From Mycolicibacterium neoaurum ATCC 25795 (GTDB lineage: Bacteria; Actinomycetota; Actinomycetes; Mycobacteriales; Mycobacteriaceae): 64,000 nt of DNA. The position numbers and the translations under genes are program-made. The notes under the pieces were generated by a model. That model did not search any database. It was not told the origin of the DNA and saw only the letters and a list, made by a program, of their open reading frames with translations. The stretch lies in NCBI RefSeq assembly GCF_000691525.1, contig NZ_JMDW01000017.1:1-64000 (forward strand). The letters are read 5' to 3'. Below are positions 1 through 7,932 of this stretch, in pieces. The number at the start of each line of letters is the position of its first letter. The first letter of the stretch is position 1.

Positions 1-12
1 AACCGGGAAACC

Positions 13-79
13 GTCACCGATGTCCTGATACACCAACTGTCACCTATGTCCTGATACAGAACTGTCACCGATGTCCTGA
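13..79. repeat. Three direct copies of a 16-bp unit
   Basis: The unit GTCACCGATGTCCTGA occurs at 13-28, 39-54 (one mismatch) and 64-79, with starts 26 and 25 bp apart; the linkers are also partly alike. It lies just upstream of the HNH/DUF222 gene and is cut close to the window edge, so more copies may lie to the left. Evenly spaced subterminal repeats of this kind are typical of transposon ends or of operators for a multimeric DNA-binding protein. I cannot tell which from the window. Confidence 0.75.
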
Positions 80-99
80 GAGATCACATTTCACTTGTC

Positions 100-1713
100 G
101 TGGTCGCGAGTATTATAGAACACATGTTCGAACGATCGGGGTTGCCGGAGCTGAGCGATGAGGACCTCATCGCCGAGGTCACCGATGCCACCCGCGCCGA
201 GGCGGCCGCGGCGGCCCGCCGGCTTGCGTTGATCGCCGAGGTCACCGCCCGACACTGCGAGGACGAAGACGAATCGTCGGCGTTGAAGTTGATCGACGGA
301 TGGGCATTGGCCAAAGCCGAAATCAGCGCCGCCTGCACCCTCGGTCCCCGCGCCGCCAGCGCCCAGATGCGCATCGGAATGGCCCTGCGCGATCGGCTGC
401 CGAAGACCGCGCAGGTGTTCGCCCGCGGGTTGGTGTCGGCGAAGGTGATCAATGCGATCACCTGGCGGACCCAACTGGTCTGCGATGAGGAGGCGTTGGG
501 ATTGATCGATGCCGGGATCGCCGGCACCGCCCACGAGTACGGCACGCTCTCGGAGACCGCGCTGATCCGGGCGGTCGACTTCTGGGTGCATAAGTTTGAT
601 CCGGTCGCGGCCATCCGGTCCAAGGCCGCGGCCAAAGACCGCTATATCGACTTCGGCGACACCGATGACCCCGACGGGGTGGTGTCGTTCTGGGGACGGA
701 TGCGCACCACCGACGCGGCAATCAGCGACACCCGCCTCAACGACCTCGCCCACAGTGTCTGCGATGGTGATCCGCGCACCGTGGCCGAACGCCGCGCAGA
801 CGCCCTGGCCGCCGTCCTGGCCGGCGCCGAAACCTTGACGTGCCTGTGCGGTAACCCCGACTGCACCGGATCGAGCAAGGATCCCCGGGCCGGTGCAGTC
901 ACCATCTACGTGCTCACCGGACAGGAACCCGATACCGGGCACGGGGTGGAGCCCGCGTCGGGGCCCGGACCGGATGGCAGCGGTAGGCAGGACCCGAGGA
1001 CCGATAAGAACGAGGAACAGCCGGTGGTCGAGCCGCCGGCCGAGCAGCCCGCCGCGAAAGAAGACGGTGGCGCCGATCCACGCCCCGCCGCACCGGCCGC
1101 CAGAACCCGACTGGGTGCCGGCATCACGCTCGACGGCAAGATCATCCCCGCCCACCTGCTGGCCGAGCTCATCAACACCGGCGCGACAGTCCGGCCCCTG
1201 AGCAGCGCCACAGACCTGGGCTCCGAACCCCGCTACCGCCCCTCGGCAAAGCTGGCCGCCTACGTCCGGATGACCGCGATGACCTGCTGCTTCCCCGGCT
1301 GCGGGAAACCCGCCCAACGCTGCGACCTGGACCATGTTGTCGCGTGGCCGGCCGGGGCGACCCACCCGGGCAACCTGCGCCCGCTCTGCCGCGAACACCA
1401 CCTGCTCAAAACCATGAAAGTTGGGTGGACCCCGACAGCCCGCCCCGACGGCACCACCACATGGACCTCACCATCCGGGCACCGATATGCGACGATGCCG
1501 CTCGGTCCGGTCCTGTTCGGGCACAACATAACTGAGGTTGACATCCCTAGAGCGCGACACATCACCCTCATCGATCACCCCGACCGCGAACCCGACATCC
1601 CACGACGCCAACGCACCCGACAACACGACCGCGACTACCGCATCAACGCCGAACGAACCCGCAACGCAGGAGAACTCGCCCTCGAAAACGCCCGCGGACA
1701 ACCGGACTTCTAG
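100..1713 (+). CDS. HNH endonuclease, DUF222 (13E12 repeat) family protein
   Basis: The first half of this 537-residue frame has the alpha-helical, Ala/Arg/Asp-rich character of DUF222. A Pro/Ala/Glu-rich linker follows at about residues 270-330, then a C-terminal HNH nuclease module with a CCFPGC zinc pair near residue 396, DLDHVV near 410 and CREHH near 430. The family is highly duplicated in mycobacteria and includes the proteins of the H37Rv REP13E12 repeats. A DNA-cleaving role is inferred from the HNH signature; the biological role is unknown. Start choice is open: GTG at 100, or ATG at 124, which gives a more usual MFER start. The stop overlaps the convergent next gene by 4 nt (CTAG). 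Confidence 0.85.
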   Translation: MVASIIEHMFERSGLPELSDEDLIAEVTDATRAEAAAAARRLALIAEVTARHCEDEDESSALKLIDGWALAKAEISAACTLGPRAASAQMRIGMALRDRLPKTAQVFARGLVSAKVINAITWRTQLVCDEEALGLIDAGIAGTAHEYGTLSETALIRAVDFWVHKFDPVAAIRSKAAAKDRYIDFGDTDDPDGVVSFWGRMRTTDAAISDTRLNDLAHSVCDGDPRTVAERRADALAAVLAGAETLTCLCGNPDCTGSSKDPRAGAVTIYVLTGQEPDTGHGVEPASGPGPDGSGRQDPRTDKNEEQPVVEPPAEQPAAKEDGGADPRPAAPAARTRLGAGITLDGKIIPAHLLAELINTGATVRPLSSATDLGSEPRYRPSAKLAAYVRMTAMTCCFPGCGKPAQRCDLDHVVAWPAGATHPGNLRPLCREHHLLKTMKVGWTPTARPDGTTTWTSPSGHRYATMPLGPVLFGHNITEVDIPRARHITLIDHPDREPDIPRRQRTRQHDRDYRINAERTRNAGELALENARGQPDF

Positions 1714-2324
1714 GCGCGGGCGGCCCGCCGCAGCAACAAGACACTGACCACCAGCACCCATGCCGGGAAGGCGATCGTCAGCCACATGCTGAGGTCACTG
1801 GCGATCAGAAGTCCCACTGCGGCAACGTAGGTCGCGATCACCAACCAGCCCGGCATGAGCCCGGTCTTACGCCAGATGGTGGCCAGCGAGATCATGAACA
1901 CCGCCGCCATCCGCAGCGCATACGTCTTGGCCACCGTCAGCAACACCATCTGCCCGAACGCCGCAACGCCAGGATCGATGGCCGCGCCGCTGCGTTCCAG
2001 CCCGGCACCGACCCCTGCGGCCAAGAACATCATCGCCAAGAACAACAGGCCGCTGCCGAGGAATACCGTCGAGAAGAACCTGTCCTCGTAACCGCCCAGT
2101 CCATCACGGACCACTGCCATGAACCAGAGGAACGCTATCCCCGCGAACGGCATGATCTTCGCGGCGACGCCCAGATTCATACTGCCCTCGACCAACCACT
2201 GCGCACCCGGCTCGGCACCCTCGGGTAACGCCAATCGGATCAGCAGCAATGCCGTCCCGAACAACACAGCGAACACCACCCCGGCGGCCGCGGCAACCCG
2301 CGGAGTGGTCAGCCTGTTCGTCAC
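1710..2324 (-). CDS. Multipass membrane protein of unknown function
   Basis: This 204-residue protein has about six hydrophobic helices and almost no soluble domain. I do not recognise a named family. The GTG start at 2324 lies 18 nt after the stop of the thioesterase gene on the same strand, so it is probably the third gene of the purA operon. The 3' end overlaps the HNH gene by 4 nt. It has no visible active-site motif or signal peptide beyond the first helix, so transport or sensing roles are both open. Confidence 0.7.
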   Translation of the reverse strand: MTNRLTTPRVAAAAGVVFAVLFGTALLLIRLALPEGAEPGAQWLVEGSMNLGVAAKIMPFAGIAFLWFMAVVRDGLGGYEDRFFSTVFLGSGLLFLAMMFLAAGVGAGLERSGAAIDPGVAAFGQMVLLTVAKTYALRMAAVFMISLATIWRKTGLMPGWLVIATYVAAVGLLIASDLSMWLTIAFPAWVLVVSVLLLRRAARA

Positions 2325-2342
2325 ACGGACATGGTCACATGA

Positions 2343-2987
2343 TCAGGGCTGACCGGGCAGCAATCTGATCATCAAACCGTTGCTCTCGGCCAGCAGCTTC
2401 CCGTCACCGTCGAGCAGCTCGGCATTCACGAACGCCTTGCGTCCCTCGGATTCACGCACCCAACCACGCGCCGTCAGTGTCTGGTCGATCGGTGTCACGG
2501 CCCGATAGTCGACATGCAGAAAAGCGGTCCGGCTGACGGGGCGACCCGCCGCGTGGATCACCATGCCGAACACCGAGTCGAACAGCAGCGGCAGCACCCC
2601 ACCGTGCACGGCGCCGTTACCGCCAACGTGATACCGGCTGAACTGCACCGTCAGCTCGACGCCGTCGGCATCGAACTTGGTGATCTGCCATGGCGGCATC
2701 AACAGACTGCCCGCCCCGGGCAGGGACGGCACCCGGCTCGCGGGTCCGACCCCCTCGGCCGCCCGATACGGCGCCAGCAGTGCCACCAGTTGTTCGGCCA
2801 GATCGGCTGCGCCATCCCAGGTCTCACTATCGGGATCGGCCGATACCGCAAGGTCCTGCGCATGACGCATCGCCGCCAGGAAGCGGGCGAAGCCCGGGCC
2901 CGGATCCGCGAGCTCGAAGACCGGAAACCCGCCGTGCCGGTCGTACTCGGGGTCGGCTCGGCGCGGATCCAGCCCGAAGTCGGTCAC
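2343..2987 (-). CDS. Hotdog-fold thioesterase-like protein (Rv0356c-like)
   Basis: The C-terminal half carries the PaaI/4HBT pattern: a VGGNGAVHGGVLPLLFD segment followed by FLHVDYRAVTPI, as in acyl-CoA thioesterases. The N-terminal part looks helical and lineage-specific. I chose the GTG at 2987 because it overlaps the purA stop as GTGA (4 nt) and gives 214 residues, which matches my memory of Rv0356c next to purA in H37Rv. A longer frame runs further into purA and is unlikely. Substrate unknown; hydrolysis of an acyl-CoA is inferred from the fold. Confidence 0.8.
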   Translation of the reverse strand: MTDFGLDPRRADPEYDRHGGFPVFELADPGPGFARFLAAMRHAQDLAVSADPDSETWDGAADLAEQLVALLAPYRAAEGVGPASRVPSLPGAGSLLMPPWQITKFDADGVELTVQFSRYHVGGNGAVHGGVLPLLFDSVFGMVIHAAGRPVSRTAFLHVDYRAVTPIDQTLTARGWVRESEGRKAFVNAELLDGDGKLLAESNGLMIRLLPGQP

Positions 2988-4273
2988 GCCAGGATGTCCC
3001 GGCGCACGATGGTCTGATCTCGACCCGGACCGACACCGATGCATGAGACCTGCGCTCCCGCAAGTTCTTCGAGCCGCAGCACGTAGTCGCGGGCGTTCTT
3101 CGGGAGATCGTCGAACTCCCGCGCACCGGAGATGTCCTCCCACCAACCGGGCAGCTCTTCATAGATCGGCTCGGCCTTGTGGATATCGGCTTGGGTCATC
3201 GGCATCTCGTCGGTGCGCTTACCGTCGACGGTGTAGCCGACGCACACGGGCACCGTCTCCAGGCTGGAGAGCACGTCGAGCTTGGTCAGGAAGTAGTCGG
3301 TGATGCCGTTGACGCGGGTGGCGTACCGGGCGATCACGGCGTCGAACCAGCCGCAGCGCCGGGCGCGGCCGGTCGTCACGCCCACCTCGCCGCCGGTCTT
3401 GGCCAGGTAGGCCCCGTGCTCGTCGAACAGCTCGGTCGGGAACGGTCCCGAACCCACCCGGGTGGTGTAGGCCTTCAGGATGCCCAGCACCGTGGTGATG
3501 CGCGTCGGCCCGATGCCCGAGCCCACCGACGCACCACCGGCGGTCGGGTTGGACGAGGTGACGAACGGATACGTGCCGTGGTCGACGTCGAGCAGGGTGC
3601 CCTGCGAGCCCTCCAACAGCACCGTCTGGCCATCCTCCAGCGCCTGGTTCAGCAGCAACCGGGCATCCGAGATGCGGTGCTTGAAGCCCTCGGCCTGGGT
3701 CAGCAGGTTCTCCAGAACCTCGGCCGGCTCCAGCGCCTTCCGGTTGTAGATCTTGACCAGCACCTGGTTCTTGAAGTCCAGCGCCGCCTCGATCTTCTGC
3801 TCGAGCAGCGCCGCATCGAGCACATCGGCTGTCCTGATGCCCAGGCGCGCGACCTTGTCCTGATAACAGGGCCCGATACCGCGACCGGTGGTGCCGATCT
3901 TCTTGCTGCCCATATACCGCTCGGTCACCTTGTCGATGGCGACGTGATACGGCATGAGCAGGTGCGCGTCGGCGGAGATCAGCAGCCGGGACGTGTCGAC
4001 CCCGCGCTCCTCCAGACCCGAGAGCTCGGTCAGCAGCACACCCGGGTCCACCACGACACCGTTGCCGATGACGTTGGTGACACCCGGGGTGAGGATTCCC
4101 GAGGGGATGAGGTGCAGCGCGAAGTTCTCACCGGTCGGCAACACCACGGTGTGACCCGCGTTGTTACCCCCCTGGTAGCGAACTACCCATTGCACACGTC
4201 CACCGAGCAGGTCGGTGGCTTTACCTTTGCCCTCATCGCCCCACTGGGCGCCGATGAGCACGATTGCCGGCAT
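2984..4273 (-). CDS. purA: Adenylosuccinate synthetase
   Basis: It converts IMP, aspartate and GTP to adenylosuccinate, the first committed step of AMP synthesis in the cytosol. At 429 residues it is of normal length. The N-terminal GAQWGDEGKGKATDLL is the family P-loop, followed by the QGGNNAGHTVV segment and the conserved ITDYFLTKLDVLSS guanine-binding region; the protein ends as expected with SCIGVGPGRDQTIVRR. ATG start at 4273. It is the first gene of a three-gene minus-strand unit, coupled by a 4-nt overlap to the thioesterase gene. The 69-nt gap upstream is shared with the divergent gene at 4343. Confidence 0.98.
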   Translation of the reverse strand: MPAIVLIGAQWGDEGKGKATDLLGGRVQWVVRYQGGNNAGHTVVLPTGENFALHLIPSGILTPGVTNVIGNGVVVDPGVLLTELSGLEERGVDTSRLLISADAHLLMPYHVAIDKVTERYMGSKKIGTTGRGIGPCYQDKVARLGIRTADVLDAALLEQKIEAALDFKNQVLVKIYNRKALEPAEVLENLLTQAEGFKHRISDARLLLNQALEDGQTVLLEGSQGTLLDVDHGTYPFVTSSNPTAGGASVGSGIGPTRITTVLGILKAYTTRVGSGPFPTELFDEHGAYLAKTGGEVGVTTGRARRCGWFDAVIARYATRVNGITDYFLTKLDVLSSLETVPVCVGYTVDGKRTDEMPMTQADIHKAEPIYEELPGWWEDISGAREFDDLPKNARDYVLRLEELAGAQVSCIGVGPGRDQTIVRRDILA

Positions 4274-4342
4274 GGCATTTCTCCCGCTTAAAGTGATGCA
4301 GCCGGTGACCCACCCTATCCGAGCGGAGCCGTAGGAGTTGCG

Positions 4343-4924
4343 TTGGCCACAAATGACGTGGGCGTTTTGTTGTTCGGCGGTCGTCGGACACCTCGTTCGC
4401 TACGCGGACTACCAGGGATTTCACCCGAGGAGGTGACCGATTTCCGGCGCGTCATCGTCGTCGGCGCCGACGCCGACCTGGCCTCGGTGCTCAAGCGTCT
4501 GCTGCGGGCGGACCGCCTCGATATCGAGGTCGCGCACGTGCGCAGACCGTGGCGAGCGGGCCGGGCGTTGTCCGGTCGGGCCACCCGGGTACCGCTGATC
4601 AGGGACGAGACAGGGTCGGTGATCGTGGGTGCCGCCGTCTGGGTCGGCGCGGATTCGGCATTGATCGGTGAGGCGGTGGTCGACGACACGGTGCTGTTCG
4701 ACGGCGAGGTCGCCGGGGTGCGGGTGGAACCGATTGCCGACCAACCCGGGCTGCGCGCCACCGTGTTGTCGCGACGCATGCGACCGGGCCGCTGGGTGAC
4801 CGGACGCGCCGCGCAGCTGGGAACGCCGGGTGCGTTGGTGGTCCGCGACGGCGAGCCGAGCACCCGCGCGGTGAAGCGGTCGACGTTCTACCGGCACACA
4901 CAGGGCTGGCTGGCCGTCCGGTGA
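4343..4924 (+). CDS. Conserved hypothetical protein (Rv0358-like)
   Basis: This 193-residue protein is recognised mainly by position, since it is divergent from purA and precedes the site-2 protease as Rv0358 does in H37Rv. TTG start at 4343 is supported by a GTAGGAG ribosome site at 4331-4337. It has no membrane segments or signal peptide. The middle contains alternating hydrophobic strands (VIVVGADADLASVLKRLLR) and an Arg-rich patch. No catalytic motif is evident and I assign no function. Confidence 0.75.
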   Translation: MATNDVGVLLFGGRRTPRSLRGLPGISPEEVTDFRRVIVVGADADLASVLKRLLRADRLDIEVAHVRRPWRAGRALSGRATRVPLIRDETGSVIVGAAVWVGADSALIGEAVVDDTVLFDGEVAGVRVEPIADQPGLRATVLSRRMRPGRWVTGRAAQLGTPGALVVRDGEPSTRAVKRSTFYRHTQGWLAVR

Positions 4925-4953
4925 CAAACCCGTGCACTAGGTAGCGTCGGGAC

Positions 4954-5733
4954 GTGAACATCAGACCACTGCGTCAGTCGGTGCGCCCCAGCCCGATCTT
5001 CCTGGCGATCGTCGCGCTGACCGTGGCGGGCGGGTTGGGCGCGTGGTTGTGCGCCGATCGGGTGCAGACGCTCTCCTACGTCTCGGTCTTCGTGCTGGTG
5101 ATCGCCGGTTGGCTGGTATCGCTGTGTCTGCACGAGTTCGGCCACGCCTACACCGCATGGCGGTTCGGTGACCACAACGTCGAGGTGCGTGGCTACCTGA
5201 CGCTCAACCCGCTCAAGTACGCCAATCCCCTTCTGTCGCTGGGTCTTCCGATGCTGTTCATCGCCATCGGCGGGATCGGGCTGCCGGGGGGCGCGGTCTA
5301 TCTGCACACCTCGTGGATGACGGCGCGACAGCGCACGCAGGTCAGCCTGGCCGGTCCGCTGGCGAACCTGGTCCTGGCCATCCTGCTGCTCGGCGCCACG
5401 CGCCTGTTCTACGACCCGGCCCACGCGGTGTTCTGGGGCGGTCTGGCCTTCCTGGGCTTCCTCCAGGTCACCGCCGTGCTGCTGAATCTGCTGCCGATCC
5501 CCGGCCTGGACGGTTACAACGCCCTGGAACCCCATCTAAGCACCGACACCCAGCGCGCCCTGGACCCGGTCAAACAATGGGGTTTTGTCATCCTGCTGAT
5601 CGTGCTGCTGGTGCCGCAGCTCAACCAGCTCTTCTTCGGCGCGGTGTTCTGGTTCGTCGAACTGTCCGGCGTCCCCGGCCCCCTGGTCTCCCTCGGCGGA
5701 GGCCTCACCCGATTCTGGTCGGCCTGGCTCTAG
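4954..5733 (+). CDS. Site-2 protease-type M50 membrane metalloprotease (Rv0359-like)
   Basis: It is a predicted zinc intramembrane protease of 259 residues with about six membrane segments. The zinc motif HEFGH sits at residues 60-64, inside the second hydrophobic stretch, and the third ligand motif LPIPGLDGYNAL lies around residues 180-191, the order of the S2P/SREBP fold. There is no PDZ domain, which separates it from the Rv2869c (Rip1) type. Start is GTG at 4954, 29 nt after the preceding gene, so the two are probably co-transcribed. Substrate unknown; anti-sigma factors are typical for the family but nothing here identifies one. Confidence 0.88.
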   Translation: MNIRPLRQSVRPSPIFLAIVALTVAGGLGAWLCADRVQTLSYVSVFVLVIAGWLVSLCLHEFGHAYTAWRFGDHNVEVRGYLTLNPLKYANPLLSLGLPMLFIAIGGIGLPGGAVYLHTSWMTARQRTQVSLAGPLANLVLAILLLGATRLFYDPAHAVFWGGLAFLGFLQVTAVLLNLLPIPGLDGYNALEPHLSTDTQRALDPVKQWGFVILLIVLLVPQLNQLFFGAVFWFVELSGVPGPLVSLGGGLTRFWSAWL

Positions 5734-5747
5734 GGCGCCCTTGCAAC

Positions 5748-5770
5748 ATATGCATACTTCCGCATATATT
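5748..5770 (+). promoter_or_regulatory. AT-rich dyad and likely -10 for the CDF exporter
   Basis: ATATGC (5748-5753) and GCATAT (5762-5767) form a 6-bp inverted repeat with an 8-nt spacer in an otherwise GC-rich region. TATATT at 5765-5770 is a good -10 and would place transcription start on or beside the ATG at 5778, implying a leaderless mRNA. The dyad resembles ArsR/SmtB-type metal-sensor operators in being short and AT-rich. The identity of the regulator is inference; no regulator gene is adjacent. Confidence 0.5.
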
Positions 5771-5777
5771 CGGCGGC

Positions 5778-6671
5778 ATGGGTGCCGGACATGACCACAG
5801 CCACGGTGGAAGCGATACGCGGGTAGGCCGCATGATGATCGGCGCGGCCATCCTGGCCACGTTCTTCGTCGTCGAACTGGTCACCGCGCTGAGCATCAAC
5901 TCGATCGCCCTGCTCGCCGACGCCGGCCATATGCTCACCGATCTGGTCGCCATGTTCATGGGACTGACCGCGGTGCTGATGGCCCGCCGCGGATCGACCT
6001 CGGCGGCACGCACCTACGGCTGGCACCGCGCCGAGGTGTTCACCGCCGTGGCCAACGCAGCACTGTTGTTCGGCGTCGCCGCGTTCATCCTCTACGAGGC
6101 CTTCGAACGACTCGGCGATGCGCCCGACGTGCCTGGTGTGCCGATGATCGTGGTCGCGCTGCTGGGTCTGCTGGCCAATATCGCGGTGGTGCTGCTGCTG
6201 CGCTCGGACGCCGAGCACAGCCTCGCCGTCAAGGGCGCCTACATGGAGGTCGTCGCCGATACGGTCGGCAGCATCGGCGTGCTCATCGCGGGCATCGTCA
6301 CCGTCACGACCTCCTGGCCCTACGCCGACGTCGTGGTCGCCGTCCTGGTCGCGCTGTGGGTGCTCCCCCGCGCCGTCGCATTGGCCAGGGCCGCGCTGCG
6401 AATACTCAGCGAATCGTCACCGGCGCATATCGACGTCGAGGAACTGCGCACCGATCTGGAGTCGGTCGACGGCGTCACCGGCGTGCATGATCTGCACGTC
6501 TGGACGCTCGTTCCGGGCAAGGACATGGCCACCGCGCACCTGACCAGCAGCGCGGACTCCGCGCGGGTACTGGTCGATGCCCGGGCGGTCCTGGCCGCCC
6601 ACGGCCTGGAGCACGCCACGGTCCAGGTGGAGGCCACCGGCGATGACGACTGCGGGGCGCACGGCTGTTGA
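5778..6671 (+). CDS. Cation diffusion facilitator (zinc/cadmium-type exporter, CzcD/ZitB-like)
   Basis: This 297-residue proton-coupled metal exporter has six transmembrane helices. The N-terminus is His-rich (HDHSHGG, residues 5-11). The transport-site motifs are in place: LLADAGHMLTD near residues 45-55 (helix II) and EVVADTVGSIG near 155-165 (helix V). The C-terminal cytosolic domain ends with HATVQVE and a Cys/His-bearing tail. I chose the ATG at 5778 because it starts the His-rich leader just after the promoter; an open frame extends upstream inside the protease gene. Zinc is the likeliest substrate, with cadmium or cobalt possible; the nitrile-hydratase module at 26-32 kb also handles cobalt but is far away. 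Confidence 0.92.
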   Translation: MGAGHDHSHGGSDTRVGRMMIGAAILATFFVVELVTALSINSIALLADAGHMLTDLVAMFMGLTAVLMARRGSTSAARTYGWHRAEVFTAVANAALLFGVAAFILYEAFERLGDAPDVPGVPMIVVALLGLLANIAVVLLLRSDAEHSLAVKGAYMEVVADTVGSIGVLIAGIVTVTTSWPYADVVVAVLVALWVLPRAVALARAALRILSESSPAHIDVEELRTDLESVDGVTGVHDLHVWTLVPGKDMATAHLTSSADSARVLVDARAVLAAHGLEHATVQVEATGDDDCGAHGC

Positions 6672-6681
6672 GGACGGGCTG

Positions 6682-7098
6682 TCAGGCCAGGCCCAAGGCC
6701 GCACGCGCCTCCGGGTCGCAGTCGTCGAGCAGGTCCAGGCACCGCGCGTACTCCGGGGTCTCCCCGATCGTCTGCGCCGCCTTCGCCAGCGATGCCACAC
6801 AACGTAGGAAGCCGCGGTTGGGTTCGTGCGCATAGGGCACCGGACCGAAACCCTTCCACCCGTTGCGGCGCAGCTGATCGAGCCCGCGGTGATAACCGGT
6901 CCGCGCATAGGCGTACGCGGTGACGGGCTGCTCGTCGGCGAGCGCAGCTTCGGCCAGCGCGGCCCAGGCCACCGACGCACTTGGGTGCGCCGCCGCCACG
7001 ATGGCGGGCTCCTCGCCCGCGGCCAGTTCCTCTTCGGCCTCTGTATCACCCGGCAGCAACACCGGATCCGGCCCCAGCAGGTCACCCATACGCGTCAT
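6682..7098 (-). CDS. DUF3151 family protein (Rv0360c-like)
   Basis: This soluble 138-residue protein is typical of DUF3151, with GDLLGPDPVLLPGD at the start and a helical, Ala-rich body containing the conserved GWKGFGPVPYAHEPNRGFLR segment. The start at the ATG of MTRMGDLL (7098) fits the family; a longer frame continues upstream through the divergent promoter and is not supported. Its neighbours are as in H37Rv (Rv0359, Rv0361). Function unknown; the helical repeats may suggest a protein-binding role, which is only a guess. It converges on the CDF gene with a 10-nt gap. Confidence 0.85.
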   Translation of the reverse strand: MTRMGDLLGPDPVLLPGDTEAEEELAAGEEPAIVAAAHPSASVAWAALAEAALADEQPVTAYAYARTGYHRGLDQLRRNGWKGFGPVPYAHEPNRGFLRCVASLAKAAQTIGETPEYARCLDLLDDCDPEARAALGLA

Positions 7099-7178
7099 GG
7101 GCCTATTGTGCCGTGCGGGGATATGCCGCCAGTGACTAGGCTTGCGGAGAGCGTTCGCGAGGGAGGACCGCAGCAGGG

Positions 7179-7871
7179 ATGTCGAACCCAACAGAACCCG
7201 GGGACCCGAACACCGAGCCCACCTCGGACGCATCGGAGGCCGAGGACTCCTCGGAGCGCCGGTACACCGCGCCGTCGGGATTCGACGGCTCCACCCAGAT
7301 CATCCAATCGGTACCCGAGCCACCGACCGAGATCTTCGCTGCTGGCGAGCCGACGGAGATGATCGACACCTCCAAAATGGCTGCCCCCCAGGTGATTCCG
7401 CCGCGCGATGACGCACCCAAGGCGCCGGCCCGACGGCGCAGCTGGGGCTGGGTGATCGCGGTTGTGCTGGTGATCGCCGCTGTAGCCGCCGTCGCGATCC
7501 TCGGCACCGTGCTGCTCACCAGGGGCAGCGACGGCGCCGCCTCCCAGGAGGACCAGGTTCGCTCGACGATCCAGAACTTCGATGTCGCCATCCAGAAGGG
7601 CGACCTGGCGGCGCTGCGGGGACTGACCTGCGGCGCCACCCGCGACAGTTATGTCCGCTACGACGACAAGGCCTGGACCGACACGCACCGCCGGGTCGCG
7701 GCGGCCAAGCAGTACCCCGTGGTGGCCAGCATCGACGAGGTGGTCGTGGTCAACGATCACGCCGAGGCCAACGTGACCACCTTCATGGCCAATGCACCGC
7801 AGACCCGGTCCACCCGCAGCTTCGATCTGCAGTTCCGCGACGACCAATGGAAGATCTGCCAGAACGGCTGA
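7179..7871 (+). CDS. Membrane-anchored protein with extracytoplasmic Cys-pair domain (Rv0361-like)
   Basis: This 230-residue protein has a Pro/Glu/Thr-rich cytosolic N-terminus (about 1-85), one transmembrane helix (about 88-110) and a C-terminal domain outside the membrane. That domain begins with a helix (SQEDQVRSTIQNFDVAIQ), has a Cys in GLTCGAT and ends in WKICQNG. The arrangement resembles small NTF2-like or DUF4878-type domains with a disulfide, and the lipoprotein at 21915 has the same pattern. GGGAGGA lies about 12 nt before the ATG at 7179. It is divergent from the DUF3151 gene. Function unknown. Confidence 0.8.
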   Translation: MSNPTEPGDPNTEPTSDASEAEDSSERRYTAPSGFDGSTQIIQSVPEPPTEIFAAGEPTEMIDTSKMAAPQVIPPRDDAPKAPARRRSWGWVIAVVLVIAAVAAVAILGTVLLTRGSDGAASQEDQVRSTIQNFDVAIQKGDLAALRGLTCGATRDSYVRYDDKAWTDTHRRVAAAKQYPVVASIDEVVVVNDHAEANVTTFMANAPQTRSTRSFDLQFRDDQWKICQNG

Positions 7872-7876
7872 GTGGG

Positions 7877-7923
7877 AGAAAAAAATCGGCGCGTCCCCGA
7901 GGTGGGAACGCGCCGATTGTTGT
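7877..7923. terminator. Bidirectional intrinsic terminator
   Basis: AATCGGCGCGT (7884-7894) pairs perfectly with ACGCGCCGATT (7908-7918), with a further CCC/GGG (7896-7898/7904-7906) and a GAGGT loop. A run of seven A's precedes the stem, giving a U-tract for fba transcripts on the minus strand, and GTTGTTT follows it for plus-strand transcripts. It lies in the 61-nt gap between the convergent Rv0361-like gene and fba. Confidence 0.9.
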
Positions 7924-7932
7924 TTCGGGCCC

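Noticed and set aside
3179..4291. Long plus-strand open frame opposite purA
   Set aside because: It is the exact antisense of purA, with Arg/His/Gly-rich low-complexity translation and no family motif; long antisense frames are common at this GC content.
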